Shown here: one piece after another, positions 41,557-51,215 of the stretch
Position numbering within the stretch: position 1 is the stretch's first letter
Layout: each line of letters starts with the position of its first letter
Source of the DNA: Virgibacillus litoralis
GTDB lineage: Bacteria; Bacillota; Bacilli; Bacillales; Amphibacillaceae
Reading direction: 5' to 3'
DNA length: 64,000 nt
Assembly: GCF_017873675.1 (NCBI RefSeq)
Contig: NZ_JAGGKK010000004.1
Coordinates: forward strand, 124,001 to 188,000
Notes under the pieces: generated by a model
Seen by the model: the letters and a program-made list of their open reading frames with translations, nothing else
Databases searched by the model: none
Told to the model about the DNA's origin: nothing
Made by a program: the position numbers and the translations under genes

Positions 41557-43057
41557 GCAAGATTTCACCCCTATTCCAAATAGCACGTAATGCCTTCTTA
41601 TCTATTTTTCCAGTAGCATTTTTAGGAAGTTCATCCAGTTCAATTATTTTTTTGGGGATTTTATATTTTCCTAATTTACTAGAACAATGGTCTTTGACCT
41701 CATCAGGAATTACCGAGTGATTCCGATTGAAAGACAAGAATGCAATAGGTACTTCCCCCCATTTTTCGTCCTGAACGCCAATCACAGCAGTCTCACTCAC
41801 TTGAGCTAACTCCTTTATTACCTGCTCAATCTCCAATGGATAAATATTTTCACCACCGGAAATGATCATATCCTTCTTTCTTCCAGCAACATATATAAAT
41901 CCTTCTTCATCACGACGAACTAAATCTCCGGAATAAAGCCATCCATCACGAAGTGCCTTATCTGTTTCATCAGGAAGCCCCCAATATTCCTTCATAACAT
42001 TTGGACCTTTAATCAAAAGCTCTCCTATTTCACCATTAGGTACTGACTCGCCATCCTCATTAATAATCGATATATCTGTAAACATTACTGGCTTTCCAAT
42101 AGATCCTGCTTTTCTTTTATAATCTTCTTTTGATATCATAAATATAGTGGGTGCTGTTTCTGTCATGCCAAAGCCTTGCCCAAAAGGATGGCCATGGTCA
42201 ATGTATGCGTTTATTAGTTCTTTAGGACATGGTGCACCACCACTGTAAAACCAGCGCACCAATTCAAAATTGGCAGTTTTGAACTCCTTACTTTTTCTAA
42301 TCGCATCATGTATGGCAGGAACTCCCATGACAATCGTTACCTGATGATCCTCAATAGATTGTATTGCACTGTCCGGTTCGAATTTTTCAGGTATGATAAT
42401 TGTTCCGCCAGCAAGTAAAGTCGGAAAGGCAAATAAACCTATACCCCCTATATGAAATAGCGGGAGAAGAATAATAGATTTATCATCAGATGTAATATCT
42501 ATTGCCAGTTGATTATTTACAGCATTCCAATACATATTCCCCTGCGTTAAAACGGCTCCTTTGGGACGTCCTGTTGTTCCAGACGTATAACAGATAATAA
42601 ATGGATCGCTTGATAGATGAGATGATTTACTAATTTCTTCATAACTAAGTTTGCTCATGTCAGATTCATCAAATGAGAAAGCGTTTTCAAAATTAACATG
42701 ATCCCTTATATCGTTGTATAAAATCTCAGTTTCACTCTCATATATGATTGTTCCCGCTCCACTGTCCTTAATTTGAAATGCTAGTTCAGGTGCGGAGAGA
42801 CGAATATTTAAAGGAACGGCGATTAACCCCAAATGAGCAATAGCTAAATATGTAACCATATACTCTTCACGGTTTTGTGATAGGATAGCTACTCGATCAC
42901 CCTGACTTAGCAGCAATTTATGTTTAAGTATCGAAGCCATTTTATAGATGTCTTGCGAAAGCTCATGATAGGTTCTTTCTTCCTTCACACCAATCATCGC
43001 TACCCTATCAGGTGTTATCTCAGCTCGTTTATGAATCCAATATGAGATGCTACTCAT
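41546..43057 (-). CDS. AMP-dependent acyl-CoA synthetase (second paralog)
   Basis: 503 aa ANL ligase. Motifs ICYTSGTTGRPKGAVLT, GQGFGMTETAPT, YSGDLVRRDEEGFIYVAGRKKDMI and catalytic Lys in NATGKIDKKAL. Shares layout with the ligase at 30969 but is clearly diverged. First structural gene after the TetR repressor (2 bp gap), so likely the entry enzyme that activates the imported acid. AGGAGGTGA site. Confidence 0.9.
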   Translation of the reverse strand: MSSISYWIHKRAEITPDRVAMIGVKEERTYHELSQDIYKMASILKHKLLLSQGDRVAILSQNREEYMVTYLAIAHLGLIAVPLNIRLSAPELAFQIKDSGAGTIIYESETEILYNDIRDHVNFENAFSFDESDMSKLSYEEISKSSHLSSDPFIICYTSGTTGRPKGAVLTQGNMYWNAVNNQLAIDITSDDKSIILLPLFHIGGIGLFAFPTLLAGGTIIIPEKFEPDSAIQSIEDHQVTIVMGVPAIHDAIRKSKEFKTANFELVRWFYSGGAPCPKELINAYIDHGHPFGQGFGMTETAPTIFMISKEDYKRKAGSIGKPVMFTDISIINEDGESVPNGEIGELLIKGPNVMKEYWGLPDETDKALRDGWLYSGDLVRRDEEGFIYVAGRKKDMIISGGENIYPLEIEQVIKELAQVSETAVIGVQDEKWGEVPIAFLSFNRNHSVIPDEVKDHCSSKLGKYKIPKKIIELDELPKNATGKIDKKALRAIWNRGEILHEF

Positions 43058-43059
43058 TC

Positions 43060-43665
43060 TTACTTCACCTCCTTTGCGTTTAATCCATTAAAAATTAATT
43101 CCATGGCATCATCAAAAACGTGTGTGGGAACGACTTCTTCATCCCAATACACCCAGCGCATACCGATGAACTGTCCTATCCCCATCAGACAATAGCTGAC
43201 AGTTTCAGCATCCAGCGGCTTGCATTCCCCGTTACTCACGGCTTCATTAATAGATTGAACAAAGCCCTTTGCCAACTTTTCGTAATACCAGCGATAAAGA
43301 TCCTTATCGACCAGGACAGATTGCTGAATGATACTATAAAGATTTCGATGATTGATAACCCATTCAAAAAAGGCTAAGTAACCTTTCCGCTGCTTTTCCT
43401 TAAATGCAGATGCTTCTTCCATTGCTACTTTTATATGATGTCGCAGATTCGAACTTAACTGATAAACCAACTCATCGTATATTGCTTTTTTGGTTTGAAA
43501 ATAATTATAGAAAGTTCCTTGGGCAACACCAGCACGCAAAGTGATTTCAACTATTGATGTTTCAAAATAGCCTTGCTCGCCGATAATTTCTTCAGCTGTA
43601 TCGAGTATTTTTTGTCTAGTAATCATCCCCTTCTTTGTTAATTGATTATTTTCAGTAATTGACAT
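43060..43665 (-). CDS. TetR/AcrR family repressor
   Basis: 201 aa. N-terminal TetR HTH (TRQKILDTAEEIIGEQGYFE, then TSIVEITLRAGVAQGTFYNY, FQTKKAIYDEL) and a ligand-binding C-terminal region. First gene of the acyl operon, 23 bp from a near-consensus promoter, so likely autoregulatory and responsive to an acyl-CoA or the free acid. ATG at 43663-43665 with AGAGGTG; an upstream in-frame GTG is less well placed. Confidence 0.9.
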   Translation of the reverse strand: MSITENNQLTKKGMITRQKILDTAEEIIGEQGYFETSIVEITLRAGVAQGTFYNYFQTKKAIYDELVYQLSSNLRHHIKVAMEEASAFKEKQRKGYLAFFEWVINHRNLYSIIQQSVLVDKDLYRWYYEKLAKGFVQSINEAVSNGECKPLDAETVSYCLMGIGQFIGMRWVYWDEEVVPTHVFDDAMELIFNGLNAKEVK

Positions 43666-43687
43666 GTGAATCACCTCTCAGTTTTTG

Positions 43688-43716
43688 ATTATACGGAAAT
43701 TTCTAAAAATTATCAA
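43688..43716 (-). promoter_or_regulatory. Promoter of the TetR-led acyl operon
   Basis: On minus TTGATA (43716-43711), 17 bp spacer, TATAAT (43693-43688), ending 22 bp before the tetR ATG. The spacer ATTTTTAGAAATTTCCG contains a small AT palindrome that could be operator sequence. Confidence 0.82.
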
Positions 43717-44010
43717 GTGTTTTTAGTAAACTTTTTAGGAAGAATTACATCGCAGCGGAATATGCTAGCTTTACGTGTCGGCACAGGAAAGACTCGATAA
43801 AAGGTTACCGGAATTTAAGGACTTTATCTTTTTTAGCGGACACAGAAGCCCTTAGTTTACATATATCATGGTTAATAGAGAGCATGTGTGCTTAATAAGG
43901 TCGCTGGTGTACAGCCTCAAATTTGCTATATAAAAACACATCTCTTATTCCATTTTCGCGACAGATGGTGACTGCGTATTCGGCAGCCATGTTGGATTCT
44001 TAACTGCAAA
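43717..44010. other. Intergenic region without a recognised gene
   Basis: About 290 bp between the operon promoter and the terminator of the large regulator gene. No supported ORF, RNA gene or repeat unit beyond a TTAACTGCAAATAAA stretch that also precedes the pbuG leader terminator. Possibly regulator binding sites. Confidence 0.35.
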
Positions 44011-44050
44011 TAAAACTCCCTTGATTCTGCTGTTATCAAGGGAGTTTTAT
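44011..44050 (-). terminator. Terminator of the MalT/SARP-like regulator gene
   Basis: TAAAACTCCCTTGAT (44011-44025) and ATCAAGGGAGTTTTA (44035-44049) form a 15 bp perfect stem with a 9-base loop, followed by TTTGC on minus. The hairpin abuts the stop codon. Confidence 0.9.
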
Positions 44051-47000
44051 CAGTATGCTTTTAGCTCTTCTGATTCGATAATCATATTGTACATTTCTCT
44101 AGTTGGCTCCATCGGTTCGATTCCAAGTTCTTCCTCTAAAGTAGATGCACATTTTTCATACCATTTGATCGCTTGAGGGCGGTTATTATTCTGATAATAA
44201 CTATACATTAGAAGGCGATATGCCTCTTCCCATGTATTATCAATTGCTAAAATCTTTTCGCACCAGTCAATACATGCATTGAATTCACGGAGTCTCACTG
44301 ATACTTGAGCCATTTTTTCCGAACCACGGAGATAGATTAATTGCAGCCGTTCTCGTTCATTTACGCACCAGTCCGTAAACCGGAGATCTGCCAAATACTC
44401 GCCTTCATACAATGCTATGGCCTTAGCCAATTTTTCCTTGGCATGCTTTGGGTCGCTCTCTTCAATTCCGCGTAGTACTCCTTCTTCAAATATAATACTA
44501 TCTAATTTGTATCCTGAATCCGGGTTCAATCCATATGCACTGCCTTTTCGTTTTATAAAAAAGGATTCCTCACGAGCCTTTCGCATTGGTTCCAATGCTT
44601 TTAATAATGCATTCAGAGTAACTTTAAATGTTTTATTTGCACCATTCTCATCCTGGTCTGGCCACAGTTTTTGCAGAATTTCCTCTTTGGAAATAAGCTT
44701 ATCCCTGCTCGTTATAAATAACTCAAAAAGCTCCTTGGCCTTTCCGCGCTGCCAATCACTGTTTTCAACCTGCTTATTTCCTAGCCAAACCTTTAAATGA
44801 CCAAACGTTTGAATTGTTAACGTATAGCCTGGATGACTTTTTATTGTTTCATCAAGCCCAAGTTCATATAGCAATCTTGAAACAAGCGCGGGTTCTATAT
44901 CAAGCTTTTTAGCCTTTAACAGCAAAGGAGCAATGTTCTGAACATCAGTTGGGCCAAAAGTAGTTCTTTTTTTAAGGAAAAAATCATATTCTTCTGTTTG
45001 CAATTCTTTCAGAAAGAATCCCATTTCTTGTTTGAACCTTTCATCATTTTCCTGTTTAAAAGCGATAAATGTATTCCAGAATCTGCTTACCAAGTTGCCA
45101 TAACGATCACCACATGATTTAAATTCTCTGTGAACTTCCACCATAACTTGTGACGCTTTTTCTAAATCATTGTTATAAATTTCAGTAACTCCAATACCTA
45201 ACTTAATCATTGCGCTAAGCCAGCGATCCTTAACTTTTTCGGTCTCACGCAACCCTTTATTTGCTGTGTCAATAGCTTGATCGTATTGTTGCTTTTTTCC
45301 GTAAAGTATTGCTAAACCCATATATGGCTCCGCTTTACCTCGTGATACGTTAATTTTCTCCATAATATCCAAGGCGGTCTCATAACAATTAATTGCCAAA
45401 TCAGAATCATAGTGATCCGACAACTGAACAGCATGGCCCATTCGCATCCATCCACATGCCTCTACAAACGGAGATTGGATATTCAATCCTAACTGTATGC
45501 CATCACTCGCCAGTTTTTTACTCGATTCAGCTTCACCCATAAATGCCTCAATAATCGATAGCAAAATATCTGTTTCACGATGAGACTGCGGTAAATGTTT
45601 TGTTGTTTTTGCGTTTTGTTTTCGTTGGATTAGAATCTCTCTCGCTTTTGCAAGTCTACCAGTTCGCAAGTAGATTCGCGCTTGTAAGTTCCCTTCTTCT
45701 AATGGCAGATTTAATTCTTTTGCGCGATCAAACCAAGACTCTGCTTTCATTGCCTGACCGGCATTTATTAGGTTTTCAGCCATTAACTGATAGAGTCTTG
45801 CCATCTCTTCTTTGCTTGCATTTGACTTCTCTCGCATCTGAATAGCCTGATTCACATAACGTTCTGCAATGTCGGGCTGAATGGTATCCAGATATATTCG
45901 CGCCATCCCTTCGAGTGCAATGCCGGCAATATAATAATCTTCTTTACACCGTTCCAGAATTTGTTTATAGTTCTGCTCAGCTTCCGCATAGGATGACCGG
46001 TAACGCTCAATTTCACCCTGATAGAAATATAGAATCAGATCTTTTTCTTTAAAATTCTCCGGAAGCTCGGATAATACCTCGTATAAATGCTGTAATCTCC
46101 CTGTTCGAAGCAATTTTGATCCTTGTTTTTGCAGGATGGAAGCAATCGCACTAAATGCCTGTATTTGTCGATAATGGTGTAAAGCTGTTTCCATATAAAA
46201 AATTTTTTCATAGTATTGTGCCGCTCGTTTATGTAAATCTTTGAATTCGCCTGGATACGTTTTCTGCAGACGATTTTCTAAAAAAGCCTTGAATAAGGCG
46301 TGGTAGCGATAATGACTCCCTTCACCCTCTACAATAAACAAATTCTGTTCAACCAGCCCTGCCAGAATTTCCTCTGAACCGTTAATTTGTAACACATAAT
46401 CACTAACATCAGGTGTTAACACATCAATAATGCTCGATTGTAATAAGAATTGTTGCATAATTAGTGATTGTTTTGATAATACTTCAGACGCCAAGTAGTC
46501 GAATAAATCCTGCAGCGATTGCTGACGATTTTGAAAGATATTATCCATCGATGACTCTGTTTGCATATGCTGGATAAACATACTAAATGCTATTGCCCAT
46601 CCTTCCGTTAACTGATGAATTTTTTGTAAATCTTCTGATACGAGGCTAACTTGATATATGTCTTCTAGAACATGATGCATTTCATCAGATGAAAGAACTA
46701 AATCATTTTGTGGAATATCAAGCAAGTCGCCCTTTATCTTTAATTTCGGTATGATATCCCATTTCGGTTTAGTTCTGCTGGACAATACGATATGCATATT
46801 TTCCGGAACATGATCAAGAAGCTGTTTTATCCATTGCTCGATTTCATTCGAATTTTTTACATGATGGAAGTCGTCCAAAATTAATGTAACCTGTTTTTTC
46901 ATTTCAATAATCTCATTAATAAAGGATGAAGTCAGTGACCATATCTGCTCGTCATTAATGTAATTGTCCAACTTCTCAATTTCATTTAGAATTGATTTGC

Positions 47001-47304
47001 CAAACAACGGATATTTTAACTTAACTGCGTGAATTAATTTATTTATGAAAGGAAGGATGTCGTCATCGTTTTGGGAAATTGAATACCAGCATGCACCAGG
47101 ACTAATGTCATGCACAAATAAAGCCAATGCAGTACTTTTTCCATATCCTGCGCCAGCATGCAATAATGTGAGTGGATACTTATTCGCATTGATAAGTTTT
47201 CGATTCACTTTTGCGCGCCTAACAAATCTATCTTTTATTGGTGGTGGACTAAGCTGACTTTGTATGATTGGTATTTTCACCATAGAACCCATACCTTCTT
47301 TCAA
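44050..47304 (-). CDS. MalT-like STAND ATPase with C-terminal SARP/BTAD transcription-activation module
   Basis: 1084 aa regulator. N-terminal STAND/NTPase: Walker A AGAGYGKST (50-58), Walker B LILDD (141-145). The middle ~350-800 is helical with TPR-like repeats. From ~840 a winged-helix OmpR/SARP-like DNA-binding region (FGHLKVWLGNKQV, then WQRGKAKELFELF) is followed by a BTAD domain (EGEYLADLRFTDWC..., ending GIEPMEPTREM). LuxR-type HTH is absent. Such proteins act as ligand- and ATP-switched activators. It sits immediately upstream of the TetR-led acyl operon in the same orientation. Start: TTG at 47302-47304 has GGGGAG nine bases away; ATG at 47283 is an alternative. Confidence 0.86.
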   Translation of the reverse strand: MKEGMGSMVKIPIIQSQLSPPPIKDRFVRRAKVNRKLINANKYPLTLLHAGAGYGKSTALALFVHDISPGACWYSISQNDDDILPFINKLIHAVKLKYPLFGKSILNEIEKLDNYINDEQIWSLTSSFINEIIEMKKQVTLILDDFHHVKNSNEIEQWIKQLLDHVPENMHIVLSSRTKPKWDIIPKLKIKGDLLDIPQNDLVLSSDEMHHVLEDIYQVSLVSEDLQKIHQLTEGWAIAFSMFIQHMQTESSMDNIFQNRQQSLQDLFDYLASEVLSKQSLIMQQFLLQSSIIDVLTPDVSDYVLQINGSEEILAGLVEQNLFIVEGEGSHYRYHALFKAFLENRLQKTYPGEFKDLHKRAAQYYEKIFYMETALHHYRQIQAFSAIASILQKQGSKLLRTGRLQHLYEVLSELPENFKEKDLILYFYQGEIERYRSSYAEAEQNYKQILERCKEDYYIAGIALEGMARIYLDTIQPDIAERYVNQAIQMREKSNASKEEMARLYQLMAENLINAGQAMKAESWFDRAKELNLPLEEGNLQARIYLRTGRLAKAREILIQRKQNAKTTKHLPQSHRETDILLSIIEAFMGEAESSKKLASDGIQLGLNIQSPFVEACGWMRMGHAVQLSDHYDSDLAINCYETALDIMEKINVSRGKAEPYMGLAILYGKKQQYDQAIDTANKGLRETEKVKDRWLSAMIKLGIGVTEIYNNDLEKASQVMVEVHREFKSCGDRYGNLVSRFWNTFIAFKQENDERFKQEMGFFLKELQTEEYDFFLKKRTTFGPTDVQNIAPLLLKAKKLDIEPALVSRLLYELGLDETIKSHPGYTLTIQTFGHLKVWLGNKQVENSDWQRGKAKELFELFITSRDKLISKEEILQKLWPDQDENGANKTFKVTLNALLKALEPMRKAREESFFIKRKGSAYGLNPDSGYKLDSIIFEEGVLRGIEESDPKHAKEKLAKAIALYEGEYLADLRFTDWCVNERERLQLIYLRGSEKMAQVSVRLREFNACIDWCEKILAIDNTWEEAYRLLMYSYYQNNNRPQAIKWYEKCASTLEEELGIEPMEPTREMYNMIIESEELKAY

Positions 47305-47400
47305 AATTTCAGTCTCCCCTTATTTTAACATATGATTTAAGATTCAAAATAATTTCTTTAGCTTCCTTGTTTGTGATATATTTTACTTATGTAACAAATT

Positions 47401-47420
47401 TTAGAAAATTTGGCTTATCG
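47401..47420. repeat. Dispersed intergenic repeat, half copy F
   Basis: TTAGAAAATTTGGCTTATCG matches the first conserved half of the dispersed motif. It lies in the promoter region of the membrane protein gene at 47480. No tail half follows. Confidence 0.5.
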
Positions 47421-47479
47421 TAAAAATAAAAATATGGTTAGAAAGTCATATCGACACAGACATAGACAAGGGGATCATA

Positions 47480-49036
47480 ATGAAAAAACATCTATTTTGG
47501 ATTATACCATCCATTATTATTGCAATTGGCATTTTCAGTGTTTTTTATCAAAATATTACAAACGCGTCAGAACCTCCAGATGAAGGCTGGAGCAGAGCAT
47601 TACAAATTGGGACGACAACTGTAAATAACGGACTTCCAGTTCAAAAGACTAAGGACGATAAGCTTATCCTTCAGACTTATGAAGAAGGTCAGCTTTTGAC
47701 TAAGACGTTAAATACTAATTTTGAAGTAGTTAATGAAAATTCGTATGATATTCCGTTTGACAAATGGACACAAGTGTTTATTCAAGAAAATAATCTGATT
47801 TACCATGATTACAAACACATTTATGACCAGAAAGGTAACATAATCGTTTCCGATGCTAAACGATTCTATCCATTGAAAGACACCATTCTTTACACAAAAG
47901 ACAATACATTATATAAGCTTAATCAAGTTGATAAGACTTCAAATAAGTTGATGGATTTAAAAAATGGTACAGATGAGATCACTCCATTCGAGGGAAAACA
48001 GGGACTTTACTTCATGACAGAAACTTCCATTAATAATAATGTTGAGATTAACGTTTATGCAGTTAAAGCTGAAGGAATTGAACAAATCCACCATGAAAAA
48101 TTCACAATTACTTTTGGACAGATTATCAACCATATCGATTTTGCCATTAATGACCAAGAATTGACATATACATTTGAAACACAGCAAAAACAATCCCAGG
48201 GACCACCACAATTTTATACGTACTATAAGCAAGTAACCATAGGTAGCAATGAGAAGTTTCCACTAGAGCAATTGAAGTTCAATGACCCTGCTGGTAACGG
48301 GAATCTTAGTGAAGTTGGTAGTATTAACGTCTCATATCGCGACGGCAATCCCCATTTTATTTTTAAGGCTAGCGGCTACACTCAGACAAAATTCAAAGAA
48401 AATAATGCATTCAATATCTATTCAGCGTCCATGTCAGATAATGGAGATGTCGAAGTCTTTCGTAAAAGTAATACACCTGCTGTATCAGGAAATCCACAAT
48501 GGCTGGACGAATCTACAGTTATATGGCTTGACTTGAAAGGAGAAAGCAATGATATAAACGTTTCCTCCAGCAAACCTGCAATTATTGATATGGCTCCTGG
48601 GCTAACTATGGATGACTGGATTAGGGGACTCGGCAAAACACTAGGTATGATGTCCATGACGGTAATCACCCTATCTATTTCAAGCATCTGGTTTATTTGG
48701 CCAGTTGTATTTATTGTAATTATCCAATTTGCTCAAAGTAAAAAATTGGACGAAGATCCGCCTTGGATATTTTACACAGGGATAGTTATTTACATGCTGG
48801 CAGTCTTCATTTTTAAGGAGTATATTTTTGTTCAGTCCATCTACTTAAATGCACCCGATTACCTGACGTTCAACGGCAGCACCAACATATTTATCTTGTT
48901 ATTCGCTGTAATTGCATTCATCGCAGCACAATCAACAAAGAAAACAAGGGACTGGAAAGCATCGGCCAGGATATCCTGTTTTGTTGGGGCACACATCTTA
49001 ATGCTGCTGTCATTTTTCGGATCATATTTTATCTAG
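47480..49036 (+). CDS. Membrane protein of unknown function with large extracytoplasmic domain
   Basis: 518 aa, not recognised as a known family. An N-terminal membrane anchor (WIIPSIIIAIGIFSVFY, ~7-23) precedes about 370 residues of extracytoplasmic beta-rich sequence with repeated DG/DN turns and Tyr/Leu strands, suggestive of a beta-propeller. Four C-terminal membrane helices (~395-420, 430-450, 468-485, 497-516) follow. Plus strand, AAGGGG before ATG, divergent from the large regulator and followed by its own terminator. Could be a sensor or surface protein; no catalytic motif seen. Confidence 0.7.
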   Translation: MKKHLFWIIPSIIIAIGIFSVFYQNITNASEPPDEGWSRALQIGTTTVNNGLPVQKTKDDKLILQTYEEGQLLTKTLNTNFEVVNENSYDIPFDKWTQVFIQENNLIYHDYKHIYDQKGNIIVSDAKRFYPLKDTILYTKDNTLYKLNQVDKTSNKLMDLKNGTDEITPFEGKQGLYFMTETSINNNVEINVYAVKAEGIEQIHHEKFTITFGQIINHIDFAINDQELTYTFETQQKQSQGPPQFYTYYKQVTIGSNEKFPLEQLKFNDPAGNGNLSEVGSINVSYRDGNPHFIFKASGYTQTKFKENNAFNIYSASMSDNGDVEVFRKSNTPAVSGNPQWLDESTVIWLDLKGESNDINVSSSKPAIIDMAPGLTMDDWIRGLGKTLGMMSMTVITLSISSIWFIWPVVFIVIIQFAQSKKLDEDPPWIFYTGIVIYMLAVFIFKEYIFVQSIYLNAPDYLTFNGSTNIFILLFAVIAFIAAQSTKKTRDWKASARISCFVGAHILMLLSFFGSYFI

Positions 49037-49042
49037 AGTTAG

Positions 49043-49066
49043 GCTGTCTGCAATTGAAGCAGACAG
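49043..49066 (+). terminator. Terminator after the membrane protein gene
   Basis: GCTGTCTGC (49043-49051) and GCAGACAGC (49058-49066), perfect 9 bp stem with 6-base loop, followed by TTCTTAACTT. Confidence 0.8.
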
Positions 49067-49166
49067 CTTCTTAACTTCTAATATGAAAAATCATTTATTT
49101 TCTTATGTATTCCAATATGTGTTATAGTGAAAAACAATCATTTAAGAACGATTGGGGGAAACGAGC

Positions 49167-49697
49167 ATGACAGACCAACGAAAGAAAGCCACATTTGCTG
49201 GCGGATGCTTCTGGTGCATGGTCAAACCATTCGACAAATGGGATGGGATTCATGGGGTAGTGTCTGGATACACAGGCGGGCAGACTGCCAACCCAACCTA
49301 TGAAACTGTGAAAAGTGGAACAACCGGGCATTATGAGGCAGTTGAAATAACTTATGATCCTTCAGTTATTTCCTACGAGAAAATATTAGAAGTATACTGG
49401 CGTCAGATAGACCCAACCGATGATGGTGGGCAATTTCATGATCGTGGCGATTCATATCGGACAGCTATCTTTTATCATAACGAAGAACAAAAGGGACTAG
49501 CTGAGAAATCGAGGCAGTTACTCGAAGACAGCGGTAAATTCACCAAGCCAATTGTAACCAAAATCCTGTCAGCTACTACTTTTTATCCAGCTGAGGCGCA
49601 TCATCAGGATTACTACAGAAAAAATGAGGAACATTATTTGCAGGATCGCGCGAAGTCTGGACGCGATGAATATATTGAGGAAGTATGGGAGAAGTAG
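49167..49697 (+). CDS. msrA: Peptide methionine sulfoxide reductase MsrA
   Basis: Reduces S-methionine sulfoxide in proteins. 176 aa; catalytic Cys14 in GGCFWCM, with [15 protein letters not shown] and [12 protein letters not shown] motifs. ATG at 49167 has GGGGG eight bases upstream; a TTG five codons earlier falls in the site itself. Unlike B. subtilis there is no adjacent msrB. Monocistronic, with a terminator overlapping its stop. Confidence 0.96.
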   Translation: MTDQRKKATFAGGCFWCMVKPFDKWDGIHGVVSGYTGGQTANPTYETVKSGTTGHYEAVEITYDPSVISYEKILEVYWRQIDPTDDGGQFHDRGDSYRTAIFYHNEEQKGLAEKSRQLLEDSGKFTKPIVTKILSATTFYPAEAHHQDYYRKNEEHYLQDRAKSGRDEYIEEVWEK

Positions 49698-49723
49698 ATG
49701 CCTAAATCTGCTTCTATTTTTTT
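49691..49723 (+). terminator. Terminator of msrA
   Basis: GAAGTAGAT / ATCTGCTTC stem (one G-U; 49691-49699 with 49706-49714), then TATTTTTTT. Overlaps the msrA stop codon. Confidence 0.9.
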
Positions 49724-50004
49724 CTTGTGGAAATTTCACTTATCCGGTCGAAATTTGTGATATCCACTGTGGTTCCCCACAGCCAAGCCGGCATTAAGTT
49801 CCTCGCATCCAGCTAAATCTTCGCCTATTTGGTTGAATATCTCCTGCCTACTTTTTAGTGGCATTCACCAAGCATTAATAGTGAGTGCCTTAGTTGCATT
49901 TATCTAATCAGAGAGTAGTTATGCTTTTGTATCTGCAAAAAAGTTTATTTGTATACTCCAAGTATAGTATAATTAAACCTTTACAACTATAGGGAGCGAA
50001 TTCA
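49724..50004. other. Intergenic region with a partial dispersed repeat
   Basis: No gene. Holds a partial copy (E) of the dispersed repeat, GTGCCTTAGTTGCATTTATCTAA at 49886-49908, and near the end TATAAT at ~49968 as a possible -10 for the MFS gene, with a weak -35 (TTTATT). Confidence 0.45.
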
Positions 50005-51159
50005 ATGCCTAATAATCAATCATTAACACCCTTGAAAATGTTATTATTCAGTTTTCATGCTACAAATACAATTATCATAAGTTTCTTGCCATTGTACCTT
50101 AACTATAAAGGATTAAATGGTACGGAGATCGGATGGGTGCTAGCAGTCGGTCCTTTAGCTGCAATCTTTTCACAACCTTTCTGGGGCTATATGAGTGATA
50201 AATATAAAACCGTCAAAAGAATGCTGATAATTTGTATTTTCGGATTACTGATTAGCAGTGTTTTATTTTTCCAAATGAATGGTTTACTTGCAATTATTCT
50301 AATGGGATTTGTATTTTACTTTTTCACCTCGCCGATAGGGGCTCTTGGTGACAGCTTAGCTCAACGCCGGGCAGATGATTTACGAATTTCATTTGGAACA
50401 ATCAGAACATGGGGGTCAATCGGATTTGCAACCTCTTCTTTAATTGTTGGGGCAGTTCTCTCAGAAATTGGCGTTCAATATATGATCTGGCCATACTTAT
50501 TTTTTGGTGCAACAGCATTAATTGTCGCTTTTCGCTTAACCGATGTGAAAGTAGAATCTGATCCCATACAATTAAGTGATGTAAAGCGATTAGCCAAAAA
50601 CAAGCCATTTATCATTTTTCTGTTTATGATTATGTTTCTGACAATTTCACACCGCGCAAATGACAGTTTTATTGGATTGTACATTACTGAACTTGGCGGC
50701 GGCGAAGGATTAGTTGGCATAGCTTGGTTCATTGGTGTTGCAAGTGAGGCGGCAGTCTTTGCACTGGCTGGTCGATGGTTTAGAAAATACCATACGCTAT
50801 TATTTATTATTTTTGCTGGAACTATCTACAGTCTGCGTTGGTTCTTGTATGCTGCAGTTGATGATCCGATGTACATCCTTGCATTACAGTTTTTACACGG
50901 CTTAACTTTCGGCGTATTCTATTTAGCATCATTTGAGTATATCACCCGATTAATACCCAGCATATTACAGTCAACTGGGCACCTCGTGTTTTATTCCGTA
51001 TTCTTCGGTGTATCAGGAATCATCGGGTCGCTTACTGGTGGAGCGTTAATAGATTCATACGGCGGCGGAACATTATACTTTGTACTAGGTTGTTGTGCAT
51101 TATTCGGGACTTTATCTCTAACTGCATTTCACCTGTTACCATACGGGAAAAAAGCTTGA
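50005..51159 (+). CDS. MFS transporter (MFS_1-like, sugar/nucleoside permease-like)
   Basis: 384 aa with 12 predicted membrane helices. Loop 2-3 motif FWGYMSDKYKTVKRM is the MFS signature; QRRADDLRISFGTIRTWGSIGF resembles the LacY/nucleoside-permease-like MFS_1 subgroup. Substrate unknown. GGGAG before ATG. Shares a bidirectional terminator with convergent pbuG. Confidence 0.85.
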   Translation: MPNNQSLTPLKMLLFSFHATNTIIISFLPLYLNYKGLNGTEIGWVLAVGPLAAIFSQPFWGYMSDKYKTVKRMLIICIFGLLISSVLFFQMNGLLAIILMGFVFYFFTSPIGALGDSLAQRRADDLRISFGTIRTWGSIGFATSSLIVGAVLSEIGVQYMIWPYLFFGATALIVAFRLTDVKVESDPIQLSDVKRLAKNKPFIIFLFMIMFLTISHRANDSFIGLYITELGGGEGLVGIAWFIGVASEAAVFALAGRWFRKYHTLLFIIFAGTIYSLRWFLYAAVDDPMYILALQFLHGLTFGVFYLASFEYITRLIPSILQSTGHLVFYSVFFGVSGIIGSLTGGALIDSYGGGTLYFVLGCCALFGTLSLTAFHLLPYGKKA

Positions 51160-51168
51160 AACTAAAAC

Positions 51169-51206
51169 AAAAGCGAAACCATCTTATGAGATGATTTCGC
51201 TTTTTT
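51169..51206. terminator. Bidirectional terminator between MFS gene and pbuG
   Basis: AAAGCGAAA / TTTCGCTTT outer stem with ATCT/AGAT inner stem and TATG loop. T-run follows on plus (TTTTTT) and AAAA/TTTTG on minus, so it can serve both convergent genes. Confidence 0.88.
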
Positions 51207-51215
51207 CATTGTTTT

